From: Paenibacillus turpanensis
GTDB taxonomy: Bacteria > Bacillota > Bacilli > Paenibacillales > YIM-B00363
Direction of reading: 5' to 3'
Length of the DNA stretch: 64,000 nucleotides
NCBI RefSeq assembly: GCF_011421635.1
Contig: NZ_WTLI01000002.1
Coordinates: forward strand, 248,347 to 312,346
The first letter of the stretch is position 1. The number at the start of each line of letters is the position of its first letter. The notes beneath the pieces were generated by a model. That model did no database searches. It was not told the DNA's origin and saw nothing but the letters and a program-made list of their open reading frames with translations. Position numbers and translations under genes: made by a program. Shown piece by piece: positions 1 through 8,332 of the stretch.

Positions 1-1343
1 TCTGCAGTATAACGCTTTTCTTCCTCGTCGTAGCTGAGCAGCGGGAAGTCTACAACCCATGCAAAGCGGAACTCGCTGTCATTGATCAATCCCAGCTCGC
101 GGCCGATCTTCAACCGGAGGTTGCCAAGCACATCGGCGACGACTTTTTTCTTATCGGCAGAGAACAGAAGGACGTCCCCTTCCTCTGCATTCAAGCGCTC
201 GCGAAGCGCTGCGATCTCTTCCTCGCTGAAAAACTTTACGATTGGCCCTTTCCACTCGCCGTCCTTCACCACAATATAAGCTAACCCTTTGCCGCCGTAA
301 CGCGCTGCAAACGGAGTCAAATCGTCCAGTTCCTTACGGCTCCAATGCGCGCAGCCTTTCGCATTCAACGCCTTCACTTCGCCGCCGTTTTGTACGATCT
401 GCGCAAATACCTTCACGCCCGAGTTCACGACGAGATCGGATACATCCTGCAGCTCTAAACCAAAACGCAGGTCCGGCTTGTCCGAACCGTATTTGCCCAT
501 CGCTTCGGAGTACGGAAGACGCTGGAACGGAGTCGGCACGTCTACGCCAACCGTTTCCTTAAACAGCTTCGCAATCAGCTCCTCCATCATCGTAAGCAGC
601 TGGTCCTGAGACAAGAACGACGTCTCGATGTCGACCTGCGTAAACTCCGGCTGACGGTCAGCACGAAGGTCCTCGTCACGGAAGCAGCGGGCGATTTGGT
701 AATAACGCTCCAGACCTCCGACCATCAGCAGCTGCTTAAAGAGCTGAGGCGATTGCGGCAGGGAGAAAAACTCGCCCGGATGAACGCGGCTCGGTACATA
801 ATACTCGCGTGCGCCTTCCGGCGTGCTCTTCGTCAAAATCGGAGTTTCTACCTCAACAAAACCGCTGTTATCCAAGTAATCGCGGAAAATCTTGGCCGCC
901 TTGGAGCGGAGCATGAGGGTGCGCTGCATTTCCGGACGGCGCAGGTCCAAATAACGATATTTCAGACGGATGGATTCATCAACGTCGATGCCATCTTCGA
1001 TAAAGAACGGAGGCGTTTTGGCGCTGTTGAAAATTTCAATTTCGCTAACGCGAACTTCAATATCACCTGTTTCAAGGTTGCTATTAACTGTCTCCGGGTC
1101 GCGTTCTACGACTTTCCCTTTGACCGCAATGACGAATTCATTGCGCAGCTTATCCCCGATTTGCAGTGCATCTCCGGAAAATGCCGGACTGAACACGATC
1201 TGCACAATTCCGCTGCGGTCACGGAGATCAATGAACAACACTCCGCCCAAATCGCGGCGGCGCTGCACCCAACCGTTCAGAACGACCTCTTGGCCGACAT
1301 GCTCTTTGCGAAGAACCCCGCAATGATGAGATCTTAATAGCAT
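1..1343 (-). CDS. aspS: Aspartyl-tRNA synthetase, 3' part cut off by the window edge
   Basis: Class II aminoacyl-tRNA synthetase that charges tRNA-Asp in the cytoplasm. 447 codons are visible from an ATG at 1343 with AGGAGG just upstream; the reading frame is open to the left edge, so about the last quarter of a usual 590-residue enzyme, including motif 3, is outside. The N-terminus reads MLLRSHHCGVLRKEHVG and continues into the OB-fold anticodon-binding domain (VVLNGWVQRRRDLGG, FIDLRDRSG). Motif 2 with the signature FRDEDLRADRQPEF is encoded near 640-690, followed by the bacterial-type insertion. It lies 123 bases downstream of hisS with no terminator visible between them, so the two are probably co-transcribed under the hisS T-box, as in other Firmicutes. 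Identification is secure. Confidence 0.96.
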   Translation of the reverse strand, partial: MLLRSHHCGVLRKEHVGQEVVLNGWVQRRRDLGGVLFIDLRDRSGIVQIVFSPAFSGDALQIGDKLRNEFVIAVKGKVVERDPETVNSNLETGDIEVRVSEIEIFNSAKTPPFFIEDGIDVDESIRLKYRYLDLRRPEMQRTLMLRSKAAKIFRDYLDNSGFVEVETPILTKSTPEGAREYYVPSRVHPGEFFSLPQSPQLFKQLLMVGGLERYYQIARCFRDEDLRADRQPEFTQVDIETSFLSQDQLLTMMEELIAKLFKETVGVDVPTPFQRLPYSEAMGKYGSDKPDLRFGLELQDVSDLVVNSGVKVFAQIVQNGGEVKALNAKGCAHWSRKELDDLTPFAARYGGKGLAYIVVKDGEWKGPIVKFFSEEEIAALRERLNAEEGDVLLFSADKKKVVADVLGNLRLKIGRELGLINDSEFRFAWVVDFPLLSYDEEEKRYTA

Positions 1344-1466
1344 ACTTACTCCTCCTAGACTTCTCTTTATAGTTTTTATATGAATATCGTTTTTCATACA
1401 CGGAGACTGGCAGTTATCGACCGTCGAAATTCCAATCATTCCTATACAGTCGACGAAGCCTTCGTC

Positions 1467-2729
1467 CTATCCCTGTTTGCACAACCGTGCAGCCGTTTCC
1501 GCCGCTTCTGCGAGCGGAATGCTTTGCTGAGAACCGTCCGCCATGTTCTTTAAAATGATCTCGCCCTTGGCCAGCTCATCCTCACCAAGGATCGCCACGA
1601 AACGAGAGCGGAAGCGGTCCGCAGACTTCATCTGCGCCTTCATTTTGCGCTCCTGGTAGTCCTTATCCGCCGCAAGCCCCTGCTCACGAAGACGATATAA
1701 TAACGAAGCTGCTTCCTGCTCCGCCGCTTCACCCAATGCGATTACGTACACGTCAAGCTGCTGACGATCCGGAATGTCCACCTTCTGGTGCTCGAGAATA
1801 AGCACAAGACGCTCCATTCCTAAGCCAAAGCCGACGCCCGGCTGGTCCTGACCGCCGATGTCGCCAACGAGGCCGTTGTAGCGTCCACCGCCGCCGATTG
1901 TATCGATCGCGCCGATCCCCTCGGCCTTAAACTCAAACGCCGTATGGGTGTAATAATCCAAGCCGCGTACCAGCTTCGGATTTACATGATAGGGAATGCC
2001 CATTTGATCCAGGCTGCGCAGCACAATGTCAAAATGGCTGCGGCAATCCTCATCCAGGCTGTCCAGCAGCGCCGGAGCTCCCTCGAACTTTGCCTGATCC
2101 TGCTTACAATCGAGTACCCGCAGCGGATTCCGGTCCATGCGGGATTGACAATCCTTGCACAGCTCCTCTTTCATTGGAGCAAGGAAGCCCAGCAGCTTCT
2201 CGCGAAATGCTGCGCGAATTTCCGGTGTGCCGACGGAATTAACGTCAACCGAAATATTTTTTAGCCCAAGCTCCTTATAGAACAAGTACCCGAGTGCGAT
2301 AACCTCCGCATCCAGCCTTGGATCGGCAGAACCGAAAGCTTCGATGCCGAATTGGTGGAATTGACGGTACCGTCCCGCCTGTGGCCGTTCATAACGGAAC
2401 ATCGGGCCGATATAAAACAGCTTCGTCACATCCGGCTCACCGTACAGCTTGTTTTCCGCATATGCCCGAACGACCCCGGCCGTCCCTTCCGGGCGGAGCG
2501 AAATGCTGCGGTCGCCTTTATCGACGAACGTGTACATTTCCTTCTCTACGACATCCGTCGTTTCGCCGACGCCGCGTACAAATAATTCCGTGTGCTCAAA
2601 AATCGGTGTACGTACCTCGCTGTACCGGAAGCGTCTGCACAGCTCCCGTGCTTTTTCCTCGATATACTGCCATTTCTCCACCGTACCCGGCAAAAAATCC
2701 TGCGTGCCCTTTGGTTTTTGGAAAGACAT
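1467..2729 (-). CDS. hisS: Histidyl-tRNA synthetase
   Basis: Class II synthetase that charges tRNA-His. 420 residues, the usual length. It starts MSFQKPKGTQDFLPG, the family's N-terminal signature. Motif 2 (FRYERPQAGRYRQFHQ, about 111-126), the histidine-binding LVRGLDYYT (253-261) and motif 3 (GVGFGLGMERL, 298-308) are all intact, followed by the C-terminal anticodon-binding domain. The ATG at 2729 has CGGAGG at a good distance. A complete T-box leader with its own promoter lies directly upstream, so the gene is expected to respond to uncharged tRNA-His. aspS follows downstream. Confidence 0.98.
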   Translation of the reverse strand: MSFQKPKGTQDFLPGTVEKWQYIEEKARELCRRFRYSEVRTPIFEHTELFVRGVGETTDVVEKEMYTFVDKGDRSISLRPEGTAGVVRAYAENKLYGEPDVTKLFYIGPMFRYERPQAGRYRQFHQFGIEAFGSADPRLDAEVIALGYLFYKELGLKNISVDVNSVGTPEIRAAFREKLLGFLAPMKEELCKDCQSRMDRNPLRVLDCKQDQAKFEGAPALLDSLDEDCRSHFDIVLRSLDQMGIPYHVNPKLVRGLDYYTHTAFEFKAEGIGAIDTIGGGGRYNGLVGDIGGQDQPGVGFGLGMERLVLILEHQKVDIPDRQQLDVYVIALGEAAEQEAASLLYRLREQGLAADKDYQERKMKAQMKSADRFRSRFVAILGEDELAKGEIILKNMADGSQQSIPLAEAAETAARLCKQG

Positions 2730-2740
2730 GTGAAAACCTC

Positions 2741-3092
2741 CGTGAAAATAAATAAATCTCCCGCCCCCGACGACATAACGTCAGGGACGAGAGATTGATA
2801 ACCTGTATGTACTCCCGCGGTACCACCCACGATTGAACGACCGCGCACACACGCTGCGTTTTCGTTCCACTTAAACGGGTAACGTCCGTTACACGCAACC
2901 GGTTACTGACCGCCTGCGGACCCTTCCGCTTCGCGTTCACCGATTGTTCTCCGGGAGGTCACTGATCCGAACCATTAGCAAGAATGCTTTCAGCCTAAGG
3001 CATTCCTCTCTGGTTGCCCGGCAGCCGGACAGCATGTTCCCATCACCAAATGTTTGAATATAGCAGCTTAGCAACGCTTTACCGCATCAACA
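2741..3092 (-). promoter_or_regulatory. T-box leader of hisS(-aspS)
   Basis: On the minus strand the conserved T-box antiterminator sequence GGGTGGTACCGCGG lies at 2815-2828, followed 22 bases later by a strong intrinsic terminator and then hisS. The region upstream, to about 3092, is full of potential stems, as expected for Stem I to Stem III. T-box RNAs bind uncharged tRNA through a specifier codon and the NCCA end, and switch the terminator off. Here the expected ligand is tRNA-His from the downstream gene. I could not place the specifier codon with confidence by eye. Confidence 0.92.
2745..2793 (-). terminator. Regulated terminator of the hisS T-box
   Basis: Long GC-rich hairpin with arms at 2758-2773 and 2779-2793, followed on the minus strand by a T-rich tract (TTTATTTATTTTC). 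It competes with the T-box antiterminator at 2815-2828. Confidence 0.85.
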
Positions 3093-3098
3093 GGTCTA

Positions 3099-3127
3099 AT
3101 TGTAATCATCTCGCAGCACAAAGTCAA
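3099..3127 (-). promoter_or_regulatory. Sigma-A-type promoter of the hisS leader
   Basis: Minus-strand -35 TTGACT (3122-3127) and -10 TACAAT (3099-3104) separated by exactly 17 bases. The start of transcription would fall near 3092, just ahead of the T-box leader. Confidence 0.8.
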
Positions 3128-3149
3128 TACGGCGTTCGACAGCATTCCC

Positions 3150-3187
3150 ATAAAAAAGAAAGAGACCTACAACTCGTGTTGTAGGTC
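3150..3187 (-). terminator. Intrinsic terminator after the 3380 gene
   Basis: Perfect 10-bp stem GACCTACAAC (3164-3173) / GTTGTAGGTC (3178-3187) with a 4-base loop, followed on the minus strand by CTCTTTCTTTTTTA. It ends the transcript of the 3380-4602 genes before the hisS promoter. The stretch between it and the stop codon at 3380 holds only a weaker nested hairpin (3338-3377) without a T-run. Confidence 0.85.
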
Positions 3188-3379
3188 GAAGGAAATTATA
3201 TTTTAAAAAAGGGGGTCGACTATTATTATAGACAAGGTATGTTAACGCAGCATGAATAGAACATTACAACTCGGTTACAAAAAAGAGAGCGGTTTCATTG
3301 GCACGTTCAAACTCACTTGCTGTCGAAAATCGCTGCCTGATGCTCAATAGGGCAACCTTCCCTAGCATCCAGCATCAAC

Positions 3380-3826
3380 TTACACCTTTCCCAGTGCATA
3401 GGCGTGATGCTTATACAATACCGAATGGATTTCATTCTCTTGCGTCTTTGGACAACGAACCATGATCACAATAAATGACTTTTGCATCGTTTTTTTCCTG
3501 TTCCCCTTCCATTTTTCGTAGCACCATTGCAAAAAATAACCGAAGATCATCCCGAATATTAAACCGAATAATCCCCAAAGCACAGGACCAAACGCTAACA
3601 CAAATCCATAGATACAGCCAAGAAGCATGCATATTGTCCCCGTAAAAAACGCCATATCCCAGTGTGTTCTCCCGCCTCGAGAGACGGCCTCAATCGTTAG
3701 AGGATAATCGGCTTTCTTCAGCGGAACAACGAGTAAATTGGAATCACCAAAGCCTCTTCTCTTCATTTCGATTAAAAATAAATCCACATTTTCGGTATAT
3801 GAAAACAACGCGACGATGTCGATCAT
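3380..3826 (-). CDS. Small membrane protein with paired terminal domains, function unknown
   Basis: 148 residues from the ATG at 3826, which shares its A with the upstream gene's stop codon (TGATG), so translation is probably coupled; a TTG one codon earlier is the alternative. The N-terminal 40 residues look like one half of a small alpha/beta fold (MIDIVALFSYTENVDLFLIE, ending LLVVPLKK). They are followed by a glycine-rich pair of membrane helices at about 58-103, then a basic loop and a C-terminal beta-rich piece (SFIVIMVRCP). This split-domain layout with a glycine-rich membrane hairpin is reminiscent of YflT-type stress proteins, but the similarity is only architectural. It is downstream of the duplicated membrane protein and ahead of a terminator. 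Confidence 0.7.
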   Translation of the reverse strand: MIDIVALFSYTENVDLFLIEMKRRGFGDSNLLVVPLKKADYPLTIEAVSRGGRTHWDMAFFTGTICMLLGCIYGFVLAFGPVLWGLFGLIFGMIFGYFLQWCYEKWKGNRKKTMQKSFIVIMVRCPKTQENEIHSVLYKHHAYALGKV

Positions 3827-4602
3827 CAAGAGCCAGCCTCCGGGTAAGGAATAGGGTACTTGGCATTATCAACAGCATCCGCCAAATACAATCTTTTTTC
3901 TTCTTCATAAAACTTGTTGCTTTCCAGGGTGCTTAAGTAGCAGTCATATGCTGCAAACATGTACAGTGACGGAATAAACAAAAACCACTGCGGATCAACG
4001 AGGTGCTTGCTTTCTTGAAAATCGCCGATCATCGCCACCGATGCACCTTGGGGTAAAAATGAATAATAACAAGTAACCGTCCACCAAAATATCATAAAAA
4101 TAGCCAAAAATTTCCTTTGTAAAATAAAATGACCCGACCCTGGAAGCAGCAAGCTCCAGAAAACCGGAAAGATCGGGTTGCGATTCGCTAAATATGTGAT
4201 CGTCAGCGGCGTAATTTTGTAGTGCGGCACCTTTTGACGTTCGTGTGAGGCGATGACCATCCTTTTCTTTATTTCGATTGAGGAGTGATAACAATCCCAT
4301 ATTGCAAAAATGTAAATGACGATATAAAGCAAAAACCAACGCTCATCCAATATGTCCTTCGCTTCCTGAAACCTTCCTACCATACTGTAATAAATCGCGG
4401 TGTTTAAATGCGACTTTACGTTAATGAAGAACTCCCAGGTCATCAAAATCAGGCCATAAAAATATTTGCCTTGAAACCATTGCCCAAAGCCGGGAAAACA
4501 AAACGACCACCAAATATCCATATAAATGTTCGAGCCGCGCAAATAATTAATGGCCAGCGTCGACATATGCACTTTCGGAAAGCGAACCCCTTCATACGAC
4601 AT
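3826..4602 (-). CDS. Membrane protein built of two tandem homologous halves, function unknown
   Basis: 258 residues from ATG 4602; a TTG at 4626 would add eight residues. The SD-like GAGGGGTGA at 4616-4624 is 13 bases from the ATG, rather far, so the start is uncertain. The protein is an internal duplication: residues 16-111 and 133-227 align without a gap at an offset of 117. Matching blocks are FPGFGQ / LPGSGH, GRFQEAKDILDERWFL / GDFQESKHLVDPQWFL and WDCYHSSIE / YDCYLSTLE. Each half has two to three hydrophobic helices and a PGxG turn like those of small TM2-type modules. A 23-bp RNA hairpin covers its ribosome-binding site. It probably forms a two-gene unit with the 3380 gene. No enzymatic motif was seen. 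Confidence 0.72.
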   Translation of the reverse strand: MSYEGVRFPKVHMSTLAINYLRGSNIYMDIWWSFCFPGFGQWFQGKYFYGLILMTWEFFINVKSHLNTAIYYSMVGRFQEAKDILDERWFLLYIVIYIFAIWDCYHSSIEIKKRMVIASHERQKVPHYKITPLTITYLANRNPIFPVFWSLLLPGSGHFILQRKFLAIFMIFWWTVTCYYSFLPQGASVAMIGDFQESKHLVDPQWFLFIPSLYMFAAYDCYLSTLESNKFYEEEKRLYLADAVDNAKYPIPYPEAGS

Positions 4603-4603
4603 A

Positions 4604-4664
4604 GGCGGTTTAAGCTCACCCCTCAACTTCCAGCATTTGAGAGGTATTATGAGCTTAAACCGCC
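4604..4664 (-). promoter_or_regulatory. Long RNA hairpin over the ribosome-binding site of the 4602 gene
   Basis: Perfect 15-bp inverted repeat GGCGGTTTAAGCTCA (4604-4618) / TGAGCTTAAACCGCC (4650-4664). In the minus-strand RNA the stem continues inside with 8 more pairs (CCUCUCAA with UUGAGGGG, one U-G wobble) after a 5-base bulge, leaving a 10-base loop. The SD-like GAGGGGUGA lies within the 3' arm. No T-run follows, so it is not a standard terminator. It could block translation of the downstream gene or protect the 3' end of the FAD gene transcript. Confidence 0.7.
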
Positions 4665-4690
4665 ATGTTCATACGATCAAAATTATGAAG

Positions 4691-6619
4691 TTATTGCTTT
4701 AAAGGAACGCCGAGCTTCAAGAACAAATCAAGCAGCAGCATGTACGTTTCACCGACGGTAAGCTTGGCCGGATCAGCAATACTTGCAACCGTTTCGCTGC
4801 GCAATACATTTTGCTCCTTTAACGTATCCAGCGCCTGTCCTTCGGCCGCCTTGATGCCAAGGGTATATGCCGCCAGCTTCGCCGCTGTTTCGAGCGTAAG
4901 CGGAACACCTTTGCCTTCCTTCTCGAGCTTTGCCGTAATATCATACGGGTTCGCAGGAAGCTTAGCGTCGGACGTCCCTTGAGCATATCTACGGAACCCG
5001 TTCAGCACACTTGTAAAGCTAGCCGGTGACGATTCCTTGTCCAAGCCAAATTCATTGCCGTAGGAGCCATAAGCCAAGGACATCGTGACGGCCGCCTTAA
5101 GACCTTCATAGGCTTTGTGCTTCATAAACGGATACGTTTCCGGTGTGTATGGCGCTAAATCGACGCCCTGTTTAACCAGGATCGATTGCAGCTCGGCAAT
5201 GCCGCTCTTATCCTTCGAAAGCTCGCGGAAGGTGATCCCCTTCTCCTGCACCAGCTTGGCTGCAACACCCGCTGCTTCGCCCGCGGCCATGCCCGTCGGC
5301 ACAACCCGCGCGCTGCCGTGCGGCAGCGTATCAAAGCTGGCGGAACGACCGACAACGAGCAGTCCATCTACTTTTAGCGGGACAATGGTACGGAACGGAA
5401 TGGCGTACAGCTCCGGATCGCTCACCACCGCGCCCCAGTCGTTCGGCGAAGTGCGCTGAATATCTACCGGATAACCACCGAAACCGATTCGGTCCCAATG
5501 ATCGCGATTTTCCAGCACATCGATAATATTTAACCGGTATTCGCCCTGAATATGACGAGATTCCCGCACGTATAGCTCGGGAGCCGTTACGCCAAGCTCA
5601 ATATTAGCAAATTCAGGGTACGTCTTTTTCAAATGCGCAATAACATTCGGCAGCTCTTTTTTCCCCGCTTCAATACCTTCCTTCAGCGATTCCGGATCCA
5701 GCGGATCCACCCCAAAGACGAGAAGCGCATTAATCAGCACCGTATCATCGTTCTGACGCCCGATATTTAGACCGCGCATCCGCACCTTATCCGGGTTCGT
5801 TGAAACGTATTCCCGGTGCAGCTCGCCATAGCCCCAAGCACTCATTTCATTCGCGCCTGTTCCAGAACTGTCGTCACCATTTAGACGCTTCTTAACCTTC
5901 TCCCAAACCTCGTCTGTTACATTTGTAAATCCGAATACGAGTGTAACGGCCATCTTTGATTTCGGATCGCCGATATCCTCGCGCCCAAAGGTAAACGGTA
6001 CGCCAGCAGCAGCAGCCAGATCCGCATCCTGAGTCGCATCAACCACTGATCCTGCTTTTACGGTATATTCTGCGCCCTTTAATACAAACTTCACGCCAGC
6101 TACTTTATTCCCCTCAAGCAGCGGCTGAATTTGCTCCGCCTTCATCAGCAGATCGATGTTTTTTTCGTTCTTGACCATCCCGTAAAATGCGTTTGCGGCA
6201 GTCACAACATCGAACGAGTCGCCTTCTGTTTGATTGAACCACTCCAGAAAAAGCCCTTTATTGACAATCTCATGCTTCGGCCCTTTGGTCACCATGTCAA
6301 TGCTGTTCAGCATACCAACGGTCATCAGTCCGCCCAAAATTTCCCGGTCTCTGCCGTCCACAAGAAGTGTTTTGAGTCCATTACGTGCACCGGACACCGC
6401 TGCAGCGATGCCTTCAGGGTCTGTCCCAACCACAATGAGATCATACTGACTTTGCGGCTTGTCCACTGAATTCACCTGCTGCAGCGTCTGGGGCTCTCCC
6501 CGCTTCCCTGAATTCGTGGAACGCTTCTTATCAAGAATGTACATCCCTGTGCCTAATACTGCAAAGATCAGCAAAAATACAGCAATCCACCATACGCTTT
6601 TCGGAACCGTTTTTCCCAT
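4691..6619 (-). CDS. Membrane-anchored FAD-dependent oxidoreductase (FAD_oxidored type)
   Basis: 642 residues; ATG at 6619 with AAGGTGGAG close upstream. One hydrophobic helix (about 9-29) is followed by a basic linker, then a Rossmann FAD-binding segment beginning YDLIVVGTDPEGIAAAV (59-75) with D88 at the end of the second strand. The middle glycine of the usual GxGxxG is an aspartate here (GTDPEG, 65-70). Other family features are a GGLMTVGM block near 96, the DATQDADLAAAAG stretch near 195 and a C-terminal FAD motif (PHGSARVVPTGMAAGEAAG, about 437-455). The last 180 residues are helical with no assigned role. Which side of the membrane the FAD domain faces cannot be told from sequence. Substrate unknown. 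The gene follows hemZ at 50 bases and may be co-transcribed with it. Confidence 0.85.
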   Translation of the reverse strand: MGKTVPKSVWWIAVFLLIFAVLGTGMYILDKKRSTNSGKRGEPQTLQQVNSVDKPQSQYDLIVVGTDPEGIAAAVSGARNGLKTLLVDGRDREILGGLMTVGMLNSIDMVTKGPKHEIVNKGLFLEWFNQTEGDSFDVVTAANAFYGMVKNEKNIDLLMKAEQIQPLLEGNKVAGVKFVLKGAEYTVKAGSVVDATQDADLAAAAGVPFTFGREDIGDPKSKMAVTLVFGFTNVTDEVWEKVKKRLNGDDSSGTGANEMSAWGYGELHREYVSTNPDKVRMRGLNIGRQNDDTVLINALLVFGVDPLDPESLKEGIEAGKKELPNVIAHLKKTYPEFANIELGVTAPELYVRESRHIQGEYRLNIIDVLENRDHWDRIGFGGYPVDIQRTSPNDWGAVVSDPELYAIPFRTIVPLKVDGLLVVGRSASFDTLPHGSARVVPTGMAAGEAAGVAAKLVQEKGITFRELSKDKSGIAELQSILVKQGVDLAPYTPETYPFMKHKAYEGLKAAVTMSLAYGSYGNEFGLDKESSPASFTSVLNGFRRYAQGTSDAKLPANPYDITAKLEKEGKGVPLTLETAAKLAAYTLGIKAAEGQALDTLKEQNVLRSETVASIADPAKLTVGETYMLLLDLFLKLGVPLKQ

Positions 6620-6669
6620 TTCTCCACCTTTTCTCTACTTAATGATTCAAACATGATCTTAACTACATT

Positions 6670-8205
6670 TTACGATCGGACCAAGCCGTACGCCTCATCC
6701 AGCAGCTTGATTTTTTTCGCGATATATTCCTTATACGATTCGTTATAGACAGAAGGTTCCTTCGGGTTCGGAAAACGCTCGATGTGCTGCTTTTCTTCCC
6801 CCGTCGCCTCATCACGCTCTGCCGGGAACATAATTTTACTTACAGCTCCGCAGCCAAGTCCGATGATCGACTGATTCTCTTCCATCATCAAAATATTATA
6901 CAAGCTTTCTTTGCCCGGAAGCGAGTATCCGACATTTTCAAGATTGCCGAGAATGTTCTTCTGCCGGTACATGTAATAGGGAACGTAGCCCATCTCTTCC
7001 GTCCATTCAATGGCGCGGGTCATCATTTCCTGAATTTCGTCACGCTCGGCCACCTCGTATTGATCGCGGTTCTTCGTCATTTTGGATGCACGCTTAAAAG
7101 ACAAGGTGTGTACGGTCAGCGATTCCGGCAAAAGCCTTTCCGTTTGCGCAAGCGTCCGCTCAAATTCCTCGTAGCCTTCGTTCGGCAATCCGATGATCAG
7201 GTCCATATTAATATTACTGAGACCCATTTCCCGGGCAAGCTCGAATTTTTCGACGGTTTCCTTCACGGTGTGATGTCTGCCGATCAAATCGAGTGTTTCC
7301 TGCGTAAAGCTCTGGGGATTAATGCTGATCCGGTCGGTTTTCCATTTTTTCATCACTTCAATTTTATCCGGCGTAATCGTATCCGGACGTCCCGCTTCGA
7401 CGGTCAGCTCACGAACACGCGTTAAGTCAGGAAACGACTCCTGCATCGTTTGGAATAGAGCATCCATCTGCTCGGCTTCGATACTTGTCGGCGTGCCGCC
7501 TCCCCAATAAATCGTCGTAATTTGCAGCCCTGCCATGCGCATCCAGCGGCCCATCTCACGAATTTCATAATGCAGCCCTTCGAGGAAGGCCTCGACCGAA
7601 CCGTTTTGACCGCGGATGTCATAAGCCGGGAAGGTGCAGTACGCACATTTGGTCGGGCAAAAGGGAATACCGATATACACGCTGACTTCTTTCTTCCCTA
7701 CTTCAAAAAAATCAGGAATTACGTTAAGCTGGCGGTCGGCAATGTCAATTAGCAGCCGAATTTTCGGTTCTGTAACGAGATATTCTTCCCGCAGGAGCTG
7801 CTCCACCTGCTCCGTTGTTCTCGTTGTCCGCAGCAAATGGACCAGCTTTGTCGGCCTTACGCCGGTTAAGATTCCCCATGGCTGCTCCAAGCCAGTGTGC
7901 TTCTGGAGAACCTCTAGCAGCGTATAGCTGATCACACGCTTCAGCGTCCGCTTGCGCATGTCCGGCGGTGAATCGGGAGTCAGCTGCTTCTCAAACACGG
8001 ATTGAAGCCGGGTTTCCTCTCCCGCTCTTAACATCGTTGCCGCCCGTGCCTGTATGCCGTCGTTACGCAGCTCAATGTGAAGCTGTATATCGCTTTGTTC
8101 AGGAGATTCGTAGTTCATTTCGACTTGTTCAAAGAAAAGCTTGCATATGTTAAATATTTCGGTTTGAAAGCTGTCAAAACCGGCTCGTTCTACATAGATG
8201 TTCAC
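6670..8205 (-). CDS. hemZ: HemZ-type radical SAM coproporphyrinogen dehydrogenase
   Basis: 511 residues, close to the length of B. subtilis HemZ. A GTG start at 8205 is preceded by GGAGGAAGACAA. The radical SAM cluster motif is FCPTKCAYC (C183, C187, C190), preceded by VSVYIGIP and followed by an SAM-binding WGGGTPT block. The ~170-residue N-terminal extension distinguishes HemZ from HemW/HemN. Family members are linked to oxygen-independent coproporphyrinogen III oxidation in heme synthesis, though their exact activity is less settled than that of HemN. A small inverted repeat (TTTACC-N7-GGTAAA, 8269-8287) lies upstream. The previous gene ends with a terminator, so hemZ likely starts its own transcript. 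Confidence 0.92.
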   Translation of the reverse strand: MNIYVERAGFDSFQTEIFNICKLFFEQVEMNYESPEQSDIQLHIELRNDGIQARAATMLRAGEETRLQSVFEKQLTPDSPPDMRKRTLKRVISYTLLEVLQKHTGLEQPWGILTGVRPTKLVHLLRTTRTTEQVEQLLREEYLVTEPKIRLLIDIADRQLNVIPDFFEVGKKEVSVYIGIPFCPTKCAYCTFPAYDIRGQNGSVEAFLEGLHYEIREMGRWMRMAGLQITTIYWGGGTPTSIEAEQMDALFQTMQESFPDLTRVRELTVEAGRPDTITPDKIEVMKKWKTDRISINPQSFTQETLDLIGRHHTVKETVEKFELAREMGLSNINMDLIIGLPNEGYEEFERTLAQTERLLPESLTVHTLSFKRASKMTKNRDQYEVAERDEIQEMMTRAIEWTEEMGYVPYYMYRQKNILGNLENVGYSLPGKESLYNILMMEENQSIIGLGCGAVSKIMFPAERDEATGEEKQHIERFPNPKEPSVYNESYKEYIAKKIKLLDEAYGLVRS

Positions 8206-8296
8206 TTGTCTTCCTCCATAATTTCGCGTTTTCCTATCGTTTTACGACAAAGATCAAGCCTAGCCTAGTTTACCATATACGGGTAAAAATCGGTAC

Positions 8297-8332
8297 AAAA
8301 AGAAACGGATGTCCAGTTCATCTAGACATCCG
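8297..8332 (-). terminator. Intrinsic terminator at the end of the relA-dtd unit
   Basis: 8-bp stem CGGATGTC (8306-8313) / GACATCCG (8325-8332) with an 11-base loop, followed on the minus strand by TTTCTTTTTG. The stem overlaps the last codons of the small ORF at 8318-8488. Confidence 0.8.

Noticed and set aside
1344-1466. Separate promoter or terminator between hisS and aspS
   Set aside because: No stem with a T-run and no good -35/-10 pair were seen, so an operon is the simpler reading.
3338-3377. Nested hairpin TGATGCT...AGCATCA just after the 3380 gene's stop codon
   Set aside because: No T-run follows and a clear terminator exists at 3150-3187; kept only as a possible stabilising structure.
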